Origin: Vulcanimicrobium sp035943995
Lineage (GTDB): Bacteria; Vulcanimicrobiota; Vulcanimicrobiia; Vulcanimicrobiales; Vulcanimicrobiaceae
Reading direction: 5' to 3'
DNA: 64,000 nt
NCBI GenBank assembly: GCA_035943995.1
Contig: DASZBS010000057.1
Span: forward strand, 5,945-69,944
Every line of letters starts with the position of its first letter. The stretch's first letter is position 1. The translations under genes were made by a program, and so were the position numbers. This document shows, piece by piece, positions 23,469-33,000 of the stretch. The notes under the pieces were generated by a model. It was not told where the DNA came from and searched no databases. It worked only from the letters and a program-made list of their open reading frames with translations.

Positions 23469-23495
23469 CCCTCGCCGAAGCGGCGAGGGTTTTTT
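23469..23495 (+). terminator. Attenuator terminator before hom
   Basis: CCCTCGCC (23469-23476) pairs with GGCGAGGG (23482-23489), loop GAAGC, then six T. It lies between the Thr leader and the hom Shine-Dalgarno. Confidence 0.93.
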
Positions 23496-23513
23496 GTTTC
23501 TCTGGAGGTTCCC

Positions 23514-24707
23514 GTGCTTTCCGTACCGCGCGTCCTGTGCTCGTCCGATGCGACCTCGTCCCCCGTGGCGGCGTCGTCGACGACGACGCGCGCGCGCGGC
23601 GTGGGGCTCTTGGGGTGCGGCACCGTCGGGTCCGGCGTCGCGCGCCGGCTGCTCGCGTCGCATCCGGGGCTGATTCGCCGCATCGCGGTGCGCGATCCGC
23701 GGAAGCCGCGCGACGTGGCGTGGGATTCCTTCGTGGACGACGCGTTCGACGTCGTCGACGATCCGAGCGTGCGCGTGGTGGTGGAGTGTATCGGCGGGCT
23801 CGGGCTCGCGCGGGAGCTCGTGCTGCGCGCGATCGCGCGCGGGAAGGACGTCGTCACCGCGAACAAAGATTTGATCGCGACCGAAGGGCCGTGGCTGGCG
23901 GCGTTCGCCGCGCGCACCGGCGCTTCGCTGCGCTACGAGGCCGCGGTCGGCGGTGCGATCCCCATCGTGCGCGCGCTCGGCGGGGCGTTGGCCGACGAGG
24001 ACGTGCTCGAGATCGGCGGCGTGCTCAACGGCACGACCAACTTCGTGCTCGACGCGATGGAGTCGGGCGCGGAGTACGGCGAGGCGCTCGCGGAGGCGCA
24101 GCGGCTGGGCTTTGCGGAATCCGATCCGCGCAGCGACGTCGACGGGCACGACGCCGCGCACAAGCTCGCGATCCTCGCGGGGCTCGCGTTCAAGCGACCC
24201 GCGGTGTCGGGATCACTGGCGCGGCGCGGCATCGGCGCAATCTCGCGCGACGACGTGCGCGCCGGCGCGGAGCGCGGGCTGCGGCTGAAATTGGTTGCGG
24301 TCGCACGGCGGGCCGGCGATCTCGTCGAGGCCGGGGTGACGCCGGCGTACGTGCCGGTGGATCATCCTTTTGCGCGCGCACGTGGCGCGGAGAACGTCGT
24401 GCGCGTGCTCGGGCGCGGGTGCGGTTCGCTCGTGTTTTCGGGCGCCGGGGCCGGTGGGGATGCTACTGCGTCGGCGGTCGTGGCGGACGTGCTTGCGGCG
24501 CTGGATGCGCGCGAGCGCGTCGCGGTGCATAGCGGTGAGGATCTCGTCGCGCGCGCGCTGCGCGCGCCGTTGCTCGTGCGGTTCGCGCAAGGGAGCGTCG
24601 TGACGAGCGACGTGGTTTCGCTCGACGCGCTCGAGGCTGCGGTGCGCGGCTTCGGCGGGCGTGGTGAGGTGCGTTCCGCGATCCCCGTGTGGCAGGACGC
24701 GGCGTAG
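23514..24707 (+). CDS. hom: Homoserine dehydrogenase, short form without ACT domain
   Basis: 397 residues. GLLGCGTVGSGVARRLL is the NAD(P)-binding turn; EVVVEC-type IGG, VVTANKDLIA, GGVLNGTTNFVLDAM and the catalytic DVDGHDAAHKLAIL are typical. It reduces aspartate semialdehyde to homoserine, the branch point to threonine and methionine. The protein is monofunctional (no aspartokinase) and lacks the usual C-terminal ACT domain, so feedback at the protein level may be weak or absent; attenuation by the upstream Thr leader would supply control. GTG start at 23514 with GGAGG upstream. Confidence 0.92.
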   Translation: MLSVPRVLCSSDATSSPVAASSTTTRARGVGLLGCGTVGSGVARRLLASHPGLIRRIAVRDPRKPRDVAWDSFVDDAFDVVDDPSVRVVVECIGGLGLARELVLRAIARGKDVVTANKDLIATEGPWLAAFAARTGASLRYEAAVGGAIPIVRALGGALADEDVLEIGGVLNGTTNFVLDAMESGAEYGEALAEAQRLGFAESDPRSDVDGHDAAHKLAILAGLAFKRPAVSGSLARRGIGAISRDDVRAGAERGLRLKLVAVARRAGDLVEAGVTPAYVPVDHPFARARGAENVVRVLGRGCGSLVFSGAGAGGDATASAVVADVLAALDARERVAVHSGEDLVARALRAPLLVRFAQGSVVTSDVVSLDALEAAVRGFGGRGEVRSAIPVWQDAA

Positions 24708-24726
24708 CCGGGGCACGATCGTGGCG

Positions 24727-24752
24727 CATCCTTCGACAAGCTCAGGATGACA
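24727..24752 (+). repeat. Dispersed palindromic repeat, copy 3
   Basis: CATCCTTCGACAAGCTCAGG followed by ATGACA, between the convergent ends of hom and the GGDEF-STAND gene. It can fold (CATCCT/AGGATG) and may act as a bidirectional terminator. Confidence 0.8.
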
Positions 24753-24759
24753 TGAGGGG

Positions 24760-27711
24760 TTAGTTCGGGCCGTTTGCTTCGAGGAGGGCGAGGAACGCGT
24801 CGGTCATCAGCAGCAGCTCTGCTTCGTTGATGATGCGGCCGTGCGCGACGAAGTCGTCGTAGTCTGGCCAGAGGCGCGCGCGCAGCACGTCGATCACGGG
24901 ATCGCGCCAGAAGCACTGGATCGGCAGGAACGGCGTCGCTTCGGCCTTCGCGCGGCGCTCGGCGGCGCCGATCAATGCGGCGGCGAGCGCGTCGTCGCCG
25001 GCGCGCTGCACGATGCGCGCCGTGAAGTCGAACGCCATGAGCGCGAGCGCGCCCGGCGTGCCGTCGACGGCCGCGAGCACCTCGCGCATATTCCGCGCGG
25101 CGTGGCCGATGTCGTCGTTGATCTCGTGCAAGAGCGCGCCCACGCACAGCAGGTGGGCCGTCGTCGTGCGGTTGCCGAACGCGCGGCTCTCTTCGATCGC
25201 GGACTCGATGAGCGGCGCGGCCGCGTCGACGTCGCCGCGCGCGCACAGCGACTCCGCGAGGTTGCCCTGCATCACCAGCGCGTTGAGGTCGTCGCCCAGC
25301 TCGCGGAAGATCGTTGCCGCGTCGTGGAAGCGCTCCACGGCTTCGTCGTGGTCGAGCCGGAAGTCGAACGCCACCGTGCCTAGCGCGCCGATCGCAATCG
25401 CTTCGCCGCGGCGGTTCCTGATGCGCACGTTCATCTCGCGGCCGAGCCGGAACAGGCGCTCCGCCTCGTCGTACTCGCCCCGGAACTTCGCGACGATCCC
25501 CAGGAAGTTCAGCACCGGCGAGCGGTCGTACACGTCGCGGTCGCCGAGCAGCGCGTCGGCGGCGCGCGCGTGCGTTTCCGTGCCGACGAGATCGCCTTGC
25601 ACGAACGCGATGCGCGCCGTCGCGGCGTGCAGGCGCGCGCGCAGCAGCGGCGCAAGCGCTTCGCTGCGCTCGACGAACATCTCGCAGCGCACGCGGCCTT
25701 CGTGCGGGTGGCGCACCGCGAACCACTGGCGCACCGCGGCGATGCACAGCTCGGCGCCCACGGCGGTCAGGTCGTCGTCGCGCAGCGCGCGGTCCAGCGC
25801 GGCGCGCACCTCGTCGATGACGGTCTCGCTCTCCATCAGCGCGGCGCGGTTGGTGCCGGTGCCGGAACGCGCGGCGATCGCGTCGAGCCGCTCGCGGCAC
25901 CAGCGCACGTGCGCGGCGTGCGCGGCGCGGCGGTACTCCGCGGCGGACGGCAGCGTGTCGGCGGCGTCGCGCACGGGGTCGATCATGCGCCAGCGCGTGA
26001 TGCCGTCGTGCGACGCGGCGTCGAGCAGCGAGCGGCTCGCCATTGCGCGCAGCAGCACGTCGGCGCGCCGCGCGTCGATGCGGTCGACCGGGATCACCGT
26101 CGCGGCGTCGGACGCCGAGAAGCTGCCGCGGAACGCGGCGACGGCGCCGAACACGATCGCTTCGTCCGGATCGAGCGCGCCGACGGCGCTTGCGAGCAGC
26201 GAGCCCAGCGTCGCGCGGTCGGTGGATTCGCTGTCGTCATGATCGCGCGCGAACGCGTGCAGGAGGGCTTCCGCCGTGGTGCCGGCGAGGCGGCCGACGG
26301 CGAGCTCGATCGCGAGCGGCGAGCCCGCAAGCCGGCGCAGCAGGGCGGCGACGTGCGGATCGTTCGGCTCGGCGGTGACGCCCGTTGCGGCGGCGCGGTC
26401 CGCGAACAGCGCGCGCGACGCAGTCTCGTCGAGCGCGTGCAGGCGGATGACCGACTCGTCGAACGCGTCGAGCGCGACGCGGCTGGTGGTGAGGAAGCGC
26501 AGCGGCGTGCCCGCGAGCTCGTCGAGCACGTCGCGGCAGGCTTCGGCGCCGCGCTCGCAGCCGTCGAGCACGACGAGCGTCGGGTCGGTGACGGCGGTTG
26601 CGACCGCGTGCGCGACGTCGCCCGGGGCGGTGACGCTCAGCGCCGCGCCGATGCGCGCGAAGATCTCGTCGCGGTTGGTCGCGCCGAGTGCGTCGACGAA
26701 GCGCACGTGCACGAAGCGCGCGGCGGCTTCGTGCGCGACCGCGAGCGCGAGCCGGGTCTTGCCGAGGCCGGCCGCGCCGGTGACGGTGACGACGCGGTGC
26801 GCTTCGATGGCGCGGCTCACCGACGTGACGTCCTCGTCGCGGCCGATCAGCGCGGAGAACGGCTGCGGCAGCGCGTCGTCGGCGGCGTGCTCGCGCGCGT
26901 AGCCGTCGGCGGCCACGCGGTCGCGGCCTTCGGCCTTGGCGCGGTACAATTCGCGGTCGGCGGCGGCGAACAGCTCTTGCACGTTGCCGCCGAACGCGGG
27001 CTCGGTCGCCGCGACGCCGACGCTCACCGTGAGCCGGCCCGCTTTGCCGACCGGGTGCTGGATCGCGAGCGCGGCGACGGCGGCGCGGATGCGTTCGGCG
27101 GCGGCGATCCCGCCTTCGAGCGACGTCGCGGGCAAGATCGCGGCGAACTCCTCGCCGCCGTAGCGCGCGAAGCGGTCGCCCGCGCGCTGCAGCGTCGCCG
27201 ATGCGGCGTGCGCGACGCGGCGCAGCGCGTCGTCGCCGGCGAGGTGCCCATGGCGGTCGTTGTAGACTTTGAAATAATCGATGTCCAGGATCGCGACGAC
27301 CAGCGACGTGCGGTCGCGCGCCGCGCGCTTCCACTCCTCGCGCAAACGGGCGTCGAACGTGCGGCGGTTCGCGACGCCGGTGAGGCCGTCGGTCTGCGCG
27401 GATTCGGCGAGGAAGCGCGCGGCGAGCGCGAGCGTGACGATGAGCGCGAGGTCGTCGTGCACGAGCACGTCGCCCGACACGAGCAGCGCGCCGTCGACGT
27501 CGATGTCGGTCAGCGCGATCTCCGTCGCGCGCTCGCCGAGCGCGCCGGACTGGCCGCGCATCGCGCGGCCGTCGCGGTACACGGCCAGCGCGACGCCTTC
27601 CGCGCCGAGGTCGTCGCGCAGCTCGGACGCGGCGGACGCGAGCGCGTCGGCGAGCGGCTGCGCGCCGCGCAAGACGTTCGCGACGCGGCGGGCGGCGAGC
27701 GCGGTCAGCAT
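24760..27711 (-). CDS. GGDEF diguanylate cyclase fused to a STAND-type ATPase and TPR-like region
   Basis: 983 residues from ATG 27711. Residues 1-105: helical or GAF-like sensor. About 106-268: GGDEF domain with DGLTGVANRR, ILDIDYFK and an intact GGEEF (185-189), so c-di-GMP synthesis is expected. About 285-620: a STAND/NB-ARC-like ATPase with Walker A GAAGLGKT (312-319), Walker B LVVLDGC, and a RFLTTSR sensor segment, of the kind found in AfsR and LuxR-type regulators. About 640-983: helical repeats (LLRARLHAATARIAFVQGD, NFLGIVAKFRGEYDEAERLFRLG) like TPRs. There is no DNA-binding domain. It overlaps the preceding GGDEF gene by seven bases. The combination is unusual. Confidence 0.85.
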   Translation of the reverse strand: MLTALAARRVANVLRGAQPLADALASAASELRDDLGAEGVALAVYRDGRAMRGQSGALGERATEIALTDIDVDGALLVSGDVLVHDDLALIVTLALAARFLAESAQTDGLTGVANRRTFDARLREEWKRAARDRTSLVVAILDIDYFKVYNDRHGHLAGDDALRRVAHAASATLQRAGDRFARYGGEEFAAILPATSLEGGIAAAERIRAAVAALAIQHPVGKAGRLTVSVGVAATEPAFGGNVQELFAAADRELYRAKAEGRDRVAADGYAREHAADDALPQPFSALIGRDEDVTSVSRAIEAHRVVTVTGAAGLGKTRLALAVAHEAAARFVHVRFVDALGATNRDEIFARIGAALSVTAPGDVAHAVATAVTDPTLVVLDGCERGAEACRDVLDELAGTPLRFLTTSRVALDAFDESVIRLHALDETASRALFADRAAATGVTAEPNDPHVAALLRRLAGSPLAIELAVGRLAGTTAEALLHAFARDHDDSESTDRATLGSLLASAVGALDPDEAIVFGAVAAFRGSFSASDAATVIPVDRIDARRADVLLRAMASRSLLDAASHDGITRWRMIDPVRDAADTLPSAAEYRRAAHAAHVRWCRERLDAIAARSGTGTNRAALMESETVIDEVRAALDRALRDDDLTAVGAELCIAAVRQWFAVRHPHEGRVRCEMFVERSEALAPLLRARLHAATARIAFVQGDLVGTETHARAADALLGDRDVYDRSPVLNFLGIVAKFRGEYDEAERLFRLGREMNVRIRNRRGEAIAIGALGTVAFDFRLDHDEAVERFHDAATIFRELGDDLNALVMQGNLAESLCARGDVDAAAPLIESAIEESRAFGNRTTTAHLLCVGALLHEINDDIGHAARNMREVLAAVDGTPGALALMAFDFTARIVQRAGDDALAAALIGAAERRAKAEATPFLPIQCFWRDPVIDVLRARLWPDYDDFVAHGRIINEAELLLMTDAFLALLEANGPN

Positions 27712-29396
27712 CGCGCGGCCTCCGGCTCCGGCGGCGGCGCGAGAACCGGTTCGTCGGCGACGACGCGCGCGCGGCCCATCGCTTTGGCGACGTACGCGGC
27801 GGTGTTCGTGCGGCGCAGCAGATCCTGCGCGGTGGCGGTGGTGGTCGTGGCGGCGGTTTGATTCGATGGGGCGATCGCGGCGACGCCGATGCTGGCGGTG
27901 AGGCGGCGCAGCGGTGCGCCACCGTGCGCGATCTCGAGTGCGTCGACCGCTGCGAGGACGGCGTTTGCGACGTGCTTCGCGGTGCGGAGATCGGTGTGCG
28001 GGAGGAGCGCGAGGAACTCTTTGCCGCCGTAGCGGCCCGCGAGCGCGCCCGTTTGGTGCGATACGGTGACGGACAGCGCGGCGGCGATGCGGCGCAGAAC
28101 GTCGTCGCCGGCGTGGTGGCCGTAGAATTCGTTGTAGCGGTGGAAGTGGTCGACGTCGACGAGCAGCGCGGCGAGCGGCGCGTGCGCGGCGGCGGCGTTT
28201 TCGCACGCGGCCGCGAGCGCGGCGTCGAGCGCGGGGCGGTTCGCGAGGCCGGTGAGGCCGTCGAGGTGCGCGGGGTTCGGTTGCGGGAGGCGTGCGGGTT
28301 CGGGCTCGCGTGCGAGCTCGTCGCGGTGGTGTTCACGTTCGCGTTCGATTTCGCGCTCGTGTTTGCGTTGGCGTTCGTGTTCGCGTTGCGCAAACAGCGC
28401 GAGCGCGAGGAGCGGTGCGGCGAGCACCGTCGCGGCGAGCGGTGCGGCTTGCACCAGTGCGCTGTTCGCGGGGACGGCGCCGAGGGCGATACCCAGCGCG
28501 GCCAGGGCGGTCGCGGCGATGAAATAGCGCGCGCCTGCGATGCCGTTGCGCGCGGCGGCGACGGCGATCGCGACGAACGCGAGGTCGAGTGCGATGAGCG
28601 CGGCTTGCATGAGGACGTCCGGGAGCGGCCAGAGATCTTGCAGGACGTCGCCGCCGGCGACCGCGGCAACGTTGAGCGCGACGAGCGACCACGCCGCAAG
28701 CCGGATGCCGCGCGCGGCGTGCGCGCGGCCGGCGAACCCGAGCGCGAGCATCGTCAGCGCGACGAACACGAGCGATTGCAGCGCGGCGTGCAGCGGCTGG
28801 CTGATCTCGGGCGGCGGGCGCACGAGGCCGAGCCAGGGGATCGTGAGGCCCGCTTGCGCCGCGAGCGCGGCCGCGAGGTAGCCGCAGGCGCGCGAGCGGC
28901 GCGTCGCGGCGAGGATGCCGTGGACGAGCGCGAGCGCGGCGAGCGCGCCGAACGCGGCGGCGTACCACCACGTGCGCCAGGCGATCTGCGCGAGCTGTTC
29001 GGCGGTGAGGAGATACGGCGGCGCGGCGGCGCTGACCGTGGCGGCTGCGAGCTCGATGCGGTCGGCCTGCCACGCGTCGGCCGGCAGACGGACGCCCAGC
29101 ATGCGGCCGGGGAGGCCGGCGGCGGCGGCGAGCGTGCGGCGGCGGGCGCCGGGGCCGACGACCGTGACCGTGATGTCGCGGACGAACCAGGGCGTGCCGA
29201 CGTAGAGCGCGGTGTCGGCCGGCGGGACGCGGAACGTGGCGCGCATGGTGGCCGGGCGCAGCAGCGACGCCGCGGGGGACTCGCCCGCGAGCGCTCCGCC
29301 CACGCGCGCGACCGGCACGTTCGCGTCCGCCGCCGGTGCGGGGACCGGCAGAAACGAAGCAGCGAGCGCGACGAGAACGGCGGCGCGGCGGGTCAC
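27705..29396 (-). CDS. Membrane protein with degenerate GGDEF domain (GGKEF)
   Basis: 563 residues. Signal peptide, a periplasmic beta-rich domain (about 25-130), about seven membrane helices (140-335), a charged coiled coil (REHERQRKHEREIERERE, about 338-360), then a GGDEF domain. This is the 7TMR-DISM-like layout. The signature reads RYGGKEFLALLP: Lys458/459 replaces the acidic residue of GG[DE]EF that binds metal, so cyclase activity may be lost. The domain start DGLTGLANR and VDVDHFHRYNEF are intact. It is co-transcribed with the active-looking GGEEF protein and could be its receptor or regulatory partner. Confidence 0.8.
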   Translation of the reverse strand: MTRRAAVLVALAASFLPVPAPAADANVPVARVGGALAGESPAASLLRPATMRATFRVPPADTALYVGTPWFVRDITVTVVGPGARRRTLAAAAGLPGRMLGVRLPADAWQADRIELAAATVSAAAPPYLLTAEQLAQIAWRTWWYAAAFGALAALALVHGILAATRRSRACGYLAAALAAQAGLTIPWLGLVRPPPEISQPLHAALQSLVFVALTMLALGFAGRAHAARGIRLAAWSLVALNVAAVAGGDVLQDLWPLPDVLMQAALIALDLAFVAIAVAAARNGIAGARYFIAATALAALGIALGAVPANSALVQAAPLAATVLAAPLLALALFAQREHERQRKHEREIEREREHHRDELAREPEPARLPQPNPAHLDGLTGLANRPALDAALAAACENAAAAHAPLAALLVDVDHFHRYNEFYGHHAGDDVLRRIAAALSVTVSHQTGALAGRYGGKEFLALLPHTDLRTAKHVANAVLAAVDALEIAHGGAPLRRLTASIGVAAIAPSNQTAATTTTATAQDLLRRTNTAAYVAKAMGRARVVADEPVLAPPPEPEAARC

Positions 29397-29401
29397 CTAC
29401 T

Positions 29402-29809
29402 CTATTTCGGCCGAACGGGCGCGAAGCGTTCGTCCGGTCGGAAATGCAGGACCAACGTCCCTCGGAAGCGTGGCCGACCGGTCCGAGCCACCTTGGCGAG
29501 TGTTTCCGTCGATTGCCGCGGCAAGATCATCCGGCTGTCGTCGATGAGGCACACCACGACCGGGCCGTACCCGCGCGCGAGAACGTCGGCAAGTTCACGT
29601 GCGCACGTTGCCGCCCTCGCGACGAGGAGCAAGCAATTGCGCGCGTTTGCGCGACGACGGCTCGACGCGAACGTCGAACGCGGACAGGAGCGCGAGTCCG
29701 TATGCCAGATATATGACGCTGAAATGCCACTGCGGCGAAGGTGGCGGCGCGCATGATTCGACGGCGCGCGAACGTGATAACCGGCGGACGTGCGATGCGT
29801 TGATGCCAT
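29402..29809 (-). CDS. Doubtful hypothetical protein
   Basis: 135 residues from ATG 29809. The C-terminal part (LLLVARAATCARELADVLA, GYGPVVVCLIDDSRMILP, GTLVLHFRPDERFAPV) has a balanced alpha/beta composition and could be coding, but the first 60 residues look like random frame. It ends six bases after the start side of the GGDEF gene. Treat as tentative; no family recognised. Confidence 0.25.
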   Translation of the reverse strand: MASTHRTSAGYHVRAPSNHARRHLRRSGISASYIWHTDSRSCPRSTFASSRRRANARNCLLLVARAATCARELADVLARGYGPVVVCLIDDSRMILPRQSTETLAKVARTGRPRFRGTLVLHFRPDERFAPVRPK

Positions 29810-30098
29810 GCGTCGCCTACGGTGTATGATTATCGTGCTGGCACAAACATGGCACTCGCCGTACGGGCTCGCACGATCTCGACAGCGTACTACAAGACTC
29901 ATCGAGTCGTAATCTCGAGCGGTCACTCTGGCGCCCGAAACGACGCCGTGCGAAGTCTTTGACCGGAGACGGCAGTGAAAGATCTTCTCTCCAGACTCAG
30001 GCCAAGCGCGGTAGACGTGTTCGGTTTGCCGTTCTAAAATCTCGGCCCCGCGCGAGGACGCACATCGTCCCGCGCAGCGCGGAGAATGGAGAGTTTGC
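29810..30098. other. Intergenic region before the TonB-type receptor
   Basis: No convincing frame or hairpin terminator. GGAGA lies about ten bases before the receptor ATG. AT-richer patches such as TTCTAAAATC near 30030 could hold a promoter -10, but no matching -35 was found. Confidence 0.3.
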
Positions 30099-33000
30099 AT
30101 GTCTTCGATGCCTGCTGTTCGCAAGGCCGATAACCTTGTTCGTGCCGCGCGTGGGCCCAATTCGCTGCGGCGAGTCATTGCGAGCCTTGCGATGGCGCTC
30201 GCATTCATCCTCAGCGCAACGCCGAGTTTCGCGCAGGCGACCACCGGAACGATCTCCGGCACGGTGACGGCGCAGAGCGGTAAGCCGCTCGCCGGGGTCG
30301 CGGTCACGGCCGTCGCGCCGTCACAGCGTTACACCACGACCACCCAAGCAAACGGGTTTTTCAGTATCACCGGCGTCTCCGCCGACACCTATTCGATCAC
30401 GTTCAACGTTTCCGGCTATCAGCAACTGAGCGAGAACGGGGTGACGGTCAACGCGGGACAGAGCGTGACCGTGTCGCCCATGCTGGCGAGCCAGCTGCAA
30501 AACATCGGTCGTACGCAGTCGCGCAGCGGTGCGTCCGCCTTTCAGCCCACGCAGACCACGGACACGTACACCTCCGGGACGACGCAGATGCAGACGATCC
30601 TGGGCAAGGAAAACGGGAACAACGAGGCGTTGCTGCTGGCCTCGGTGCCGGGCGCCACGTTCGATGCGACGGGCTTTCCGGTGTTGCGCGGAGGGCGCGA
30701 GAACGAGGAAGGCTTCCAGTTCGAGGGCATCAACTACGTGGATCCGTTCACGAACCAGTTCGTGAACAGCCTCATTCTCAACGGCGCGGCGCAGTTTCAG
30801 GTGACGCCGGGAGCGGGTAATGCTTCGAGCGGGAACGCGGGAACCGGCACCATCAACGTCGTTGCGAAGCGCGGAAAGCTCCCGAGCTTCGGATCGCTCG
30901 ACATCGAAGCGTACGCGCCGCGGTCGGAGCAGACCGCCCAGCTGGAGTACGGCTGGGCCACGCCGACCGGCAGGATCTCGGATTACACGTCATTCTACGG
31001 CGACCGGGTCGGCGGGTTTCAGTACGGCGCGGGCGGCCAGTCGGCTCAGCTCATCGGCCAGCAGAACGGGCGCGCCAATCAATGGGCGAACGATTTTCTG
31101 AATAACTTCGTGTACAAGTTCGGCAAGGACAACGCGCAGTCCGTGCAGTTCTTCTATCAAAACACCCAGTTCAATCTGCACCTCGGAAACGCGTTCGTGA
31201 AACAGCCGAACGGGTCGTTCACGCTGAACGGTGCGCCGGTGTATTTCAAGAACAACGACCCGCTGTACTTGCTCTTCACCGGTGCGACGTCGGGGCTGTC
31301 GACGGCGCAAATTCAAGCGCTCGAGCCGTTCAGCGCCGGGCAAACATCGGTGACGCAGTTCCTCGGCGGACCCGGCGGGCGGTATCCCCTCGGCGGCACC
31401 CAGCCGAATGAAACCTTCAAGCTCCAATACTCGAACAACATCAGCTCGACGCTGTTCGCCACCGCGAAGTACTACGAAGTCAACAACGTCGAAGTGTTCG
31501 ACAACATCTATAATGGGCAGAACTTCGATAATGGTGACTCCGTCGCACAGCAAGGCGGGTGGGCCCGCGGTGTCACGCTGGACTTCACCAAACAGCTGAA
31601 TTCCCGCAACCTCGTTGGATTCGGCGCCGACTATCGGTACCTGCATCCCGTCTTCGGCCAGATCACGGGCACGGGCGGGCTCTGGAACCTCTTCGCAGCC
31701 AACGGCTACGAAGTGGCGGACTTCCTTCCGAACAACAACGCATGTCCGGCGGGGCCCGGGAATTGCGGCTACCTGCTCGGCAACAACCAAGGCGGTACGG
31801 CTTACATCGCGCCGGGCACCAAGGTTCCGCGCGCGAACGAGTCCGCCGCGACGAATCGCAACGACTACTCGCTCTACATTCAAGACACGTATACGCCGAC
31901 CTCGCAGCTGAAGGTCGACGTGGGGCTTCGTCTCGACGGAACGCACTGGCGTTATCCGAAGTGCGACATCAATACGTGCCTCCCGACCTCCGAAGGCTTC
32001 TTCACCACCGGGCCCAACAAGGGTCAGCCGGATCCGTCGCAGGACCAATTCAACTACGATCCGCAGACCCGCGACTCGAAGGTGCTGCAGCCTCGCATCG
32101 CCGTCGCGTACCAATTCACGCCGCGCGACTCCATCCGCGTCGCCTACGGACGCAGCGTGCAGTTCCCCCTCATCGCCAACGTCGATACGACGAATAACCT
32201 TGCCGGCCAGCTGTACGGCGCGTATGCGGGCGTCCCGTCGTTCGACGTCAACCGGTACGACCCGGCACTCGGCATGCCCGGAAACCCGCTGTTCGCGGCC
32301 CGCTTCTGCGGTACGACCTTCGACCGTGTCTGCACCAGTTATGCGGATCAGCTGACATGGGAGAACGCGGCCAACTGGGCGGGCATCCCGATCACGCCGC
32401 TGCTCCCGACCACGTTCAACAATTGGGAAGCGTCGTATTCGCACTCGTTCGGACATCAGGTCGCGATGAAGGTGACCCCGTTCTACCGCAAGGCATACAA
32501 CGCGATCGCGACCGCGCAGCAGCCGCTGCTCAAGAACGGCCAGCAAACGCTGGACGCCAACGGGGTTCCGCTATTGGGCCCGGCGTTGGCGACGAATCTG
32601 GGCCACAGCCAGATCACGGGCGTGGAGTTCTTCGTCACCAAGGAAGCTGCGTACGGCCTCTCCGGCCAATTGTCGCTGACGTATCAGAACGAGTTTTCCA
32701 ACGTCATACCGACGTCGGCAAGCGAAAACTTCTTCCCATCGGTTCCCTTCAACTCGCTTCAGCTGGGGAACCAGTACCGAGTCGGATTTCTGTCGCCGCT
32801 CGCCGGCATACTCGCGCTGAGCTATCGGACGCACAGCGGCTGGCGTGTCAATCCGACGATCGCGTACGATCACGGCTTCCCGATGGGCGCCGGGCTCGTG
32901 ACACCGTTCACGGTGAACGGCAAGCCGTACGACCTGCCGAATACGAACGTGACGATCAACACGCAACTCGGCGGAACGGCCGGAGCTACCCAGTACGTCG

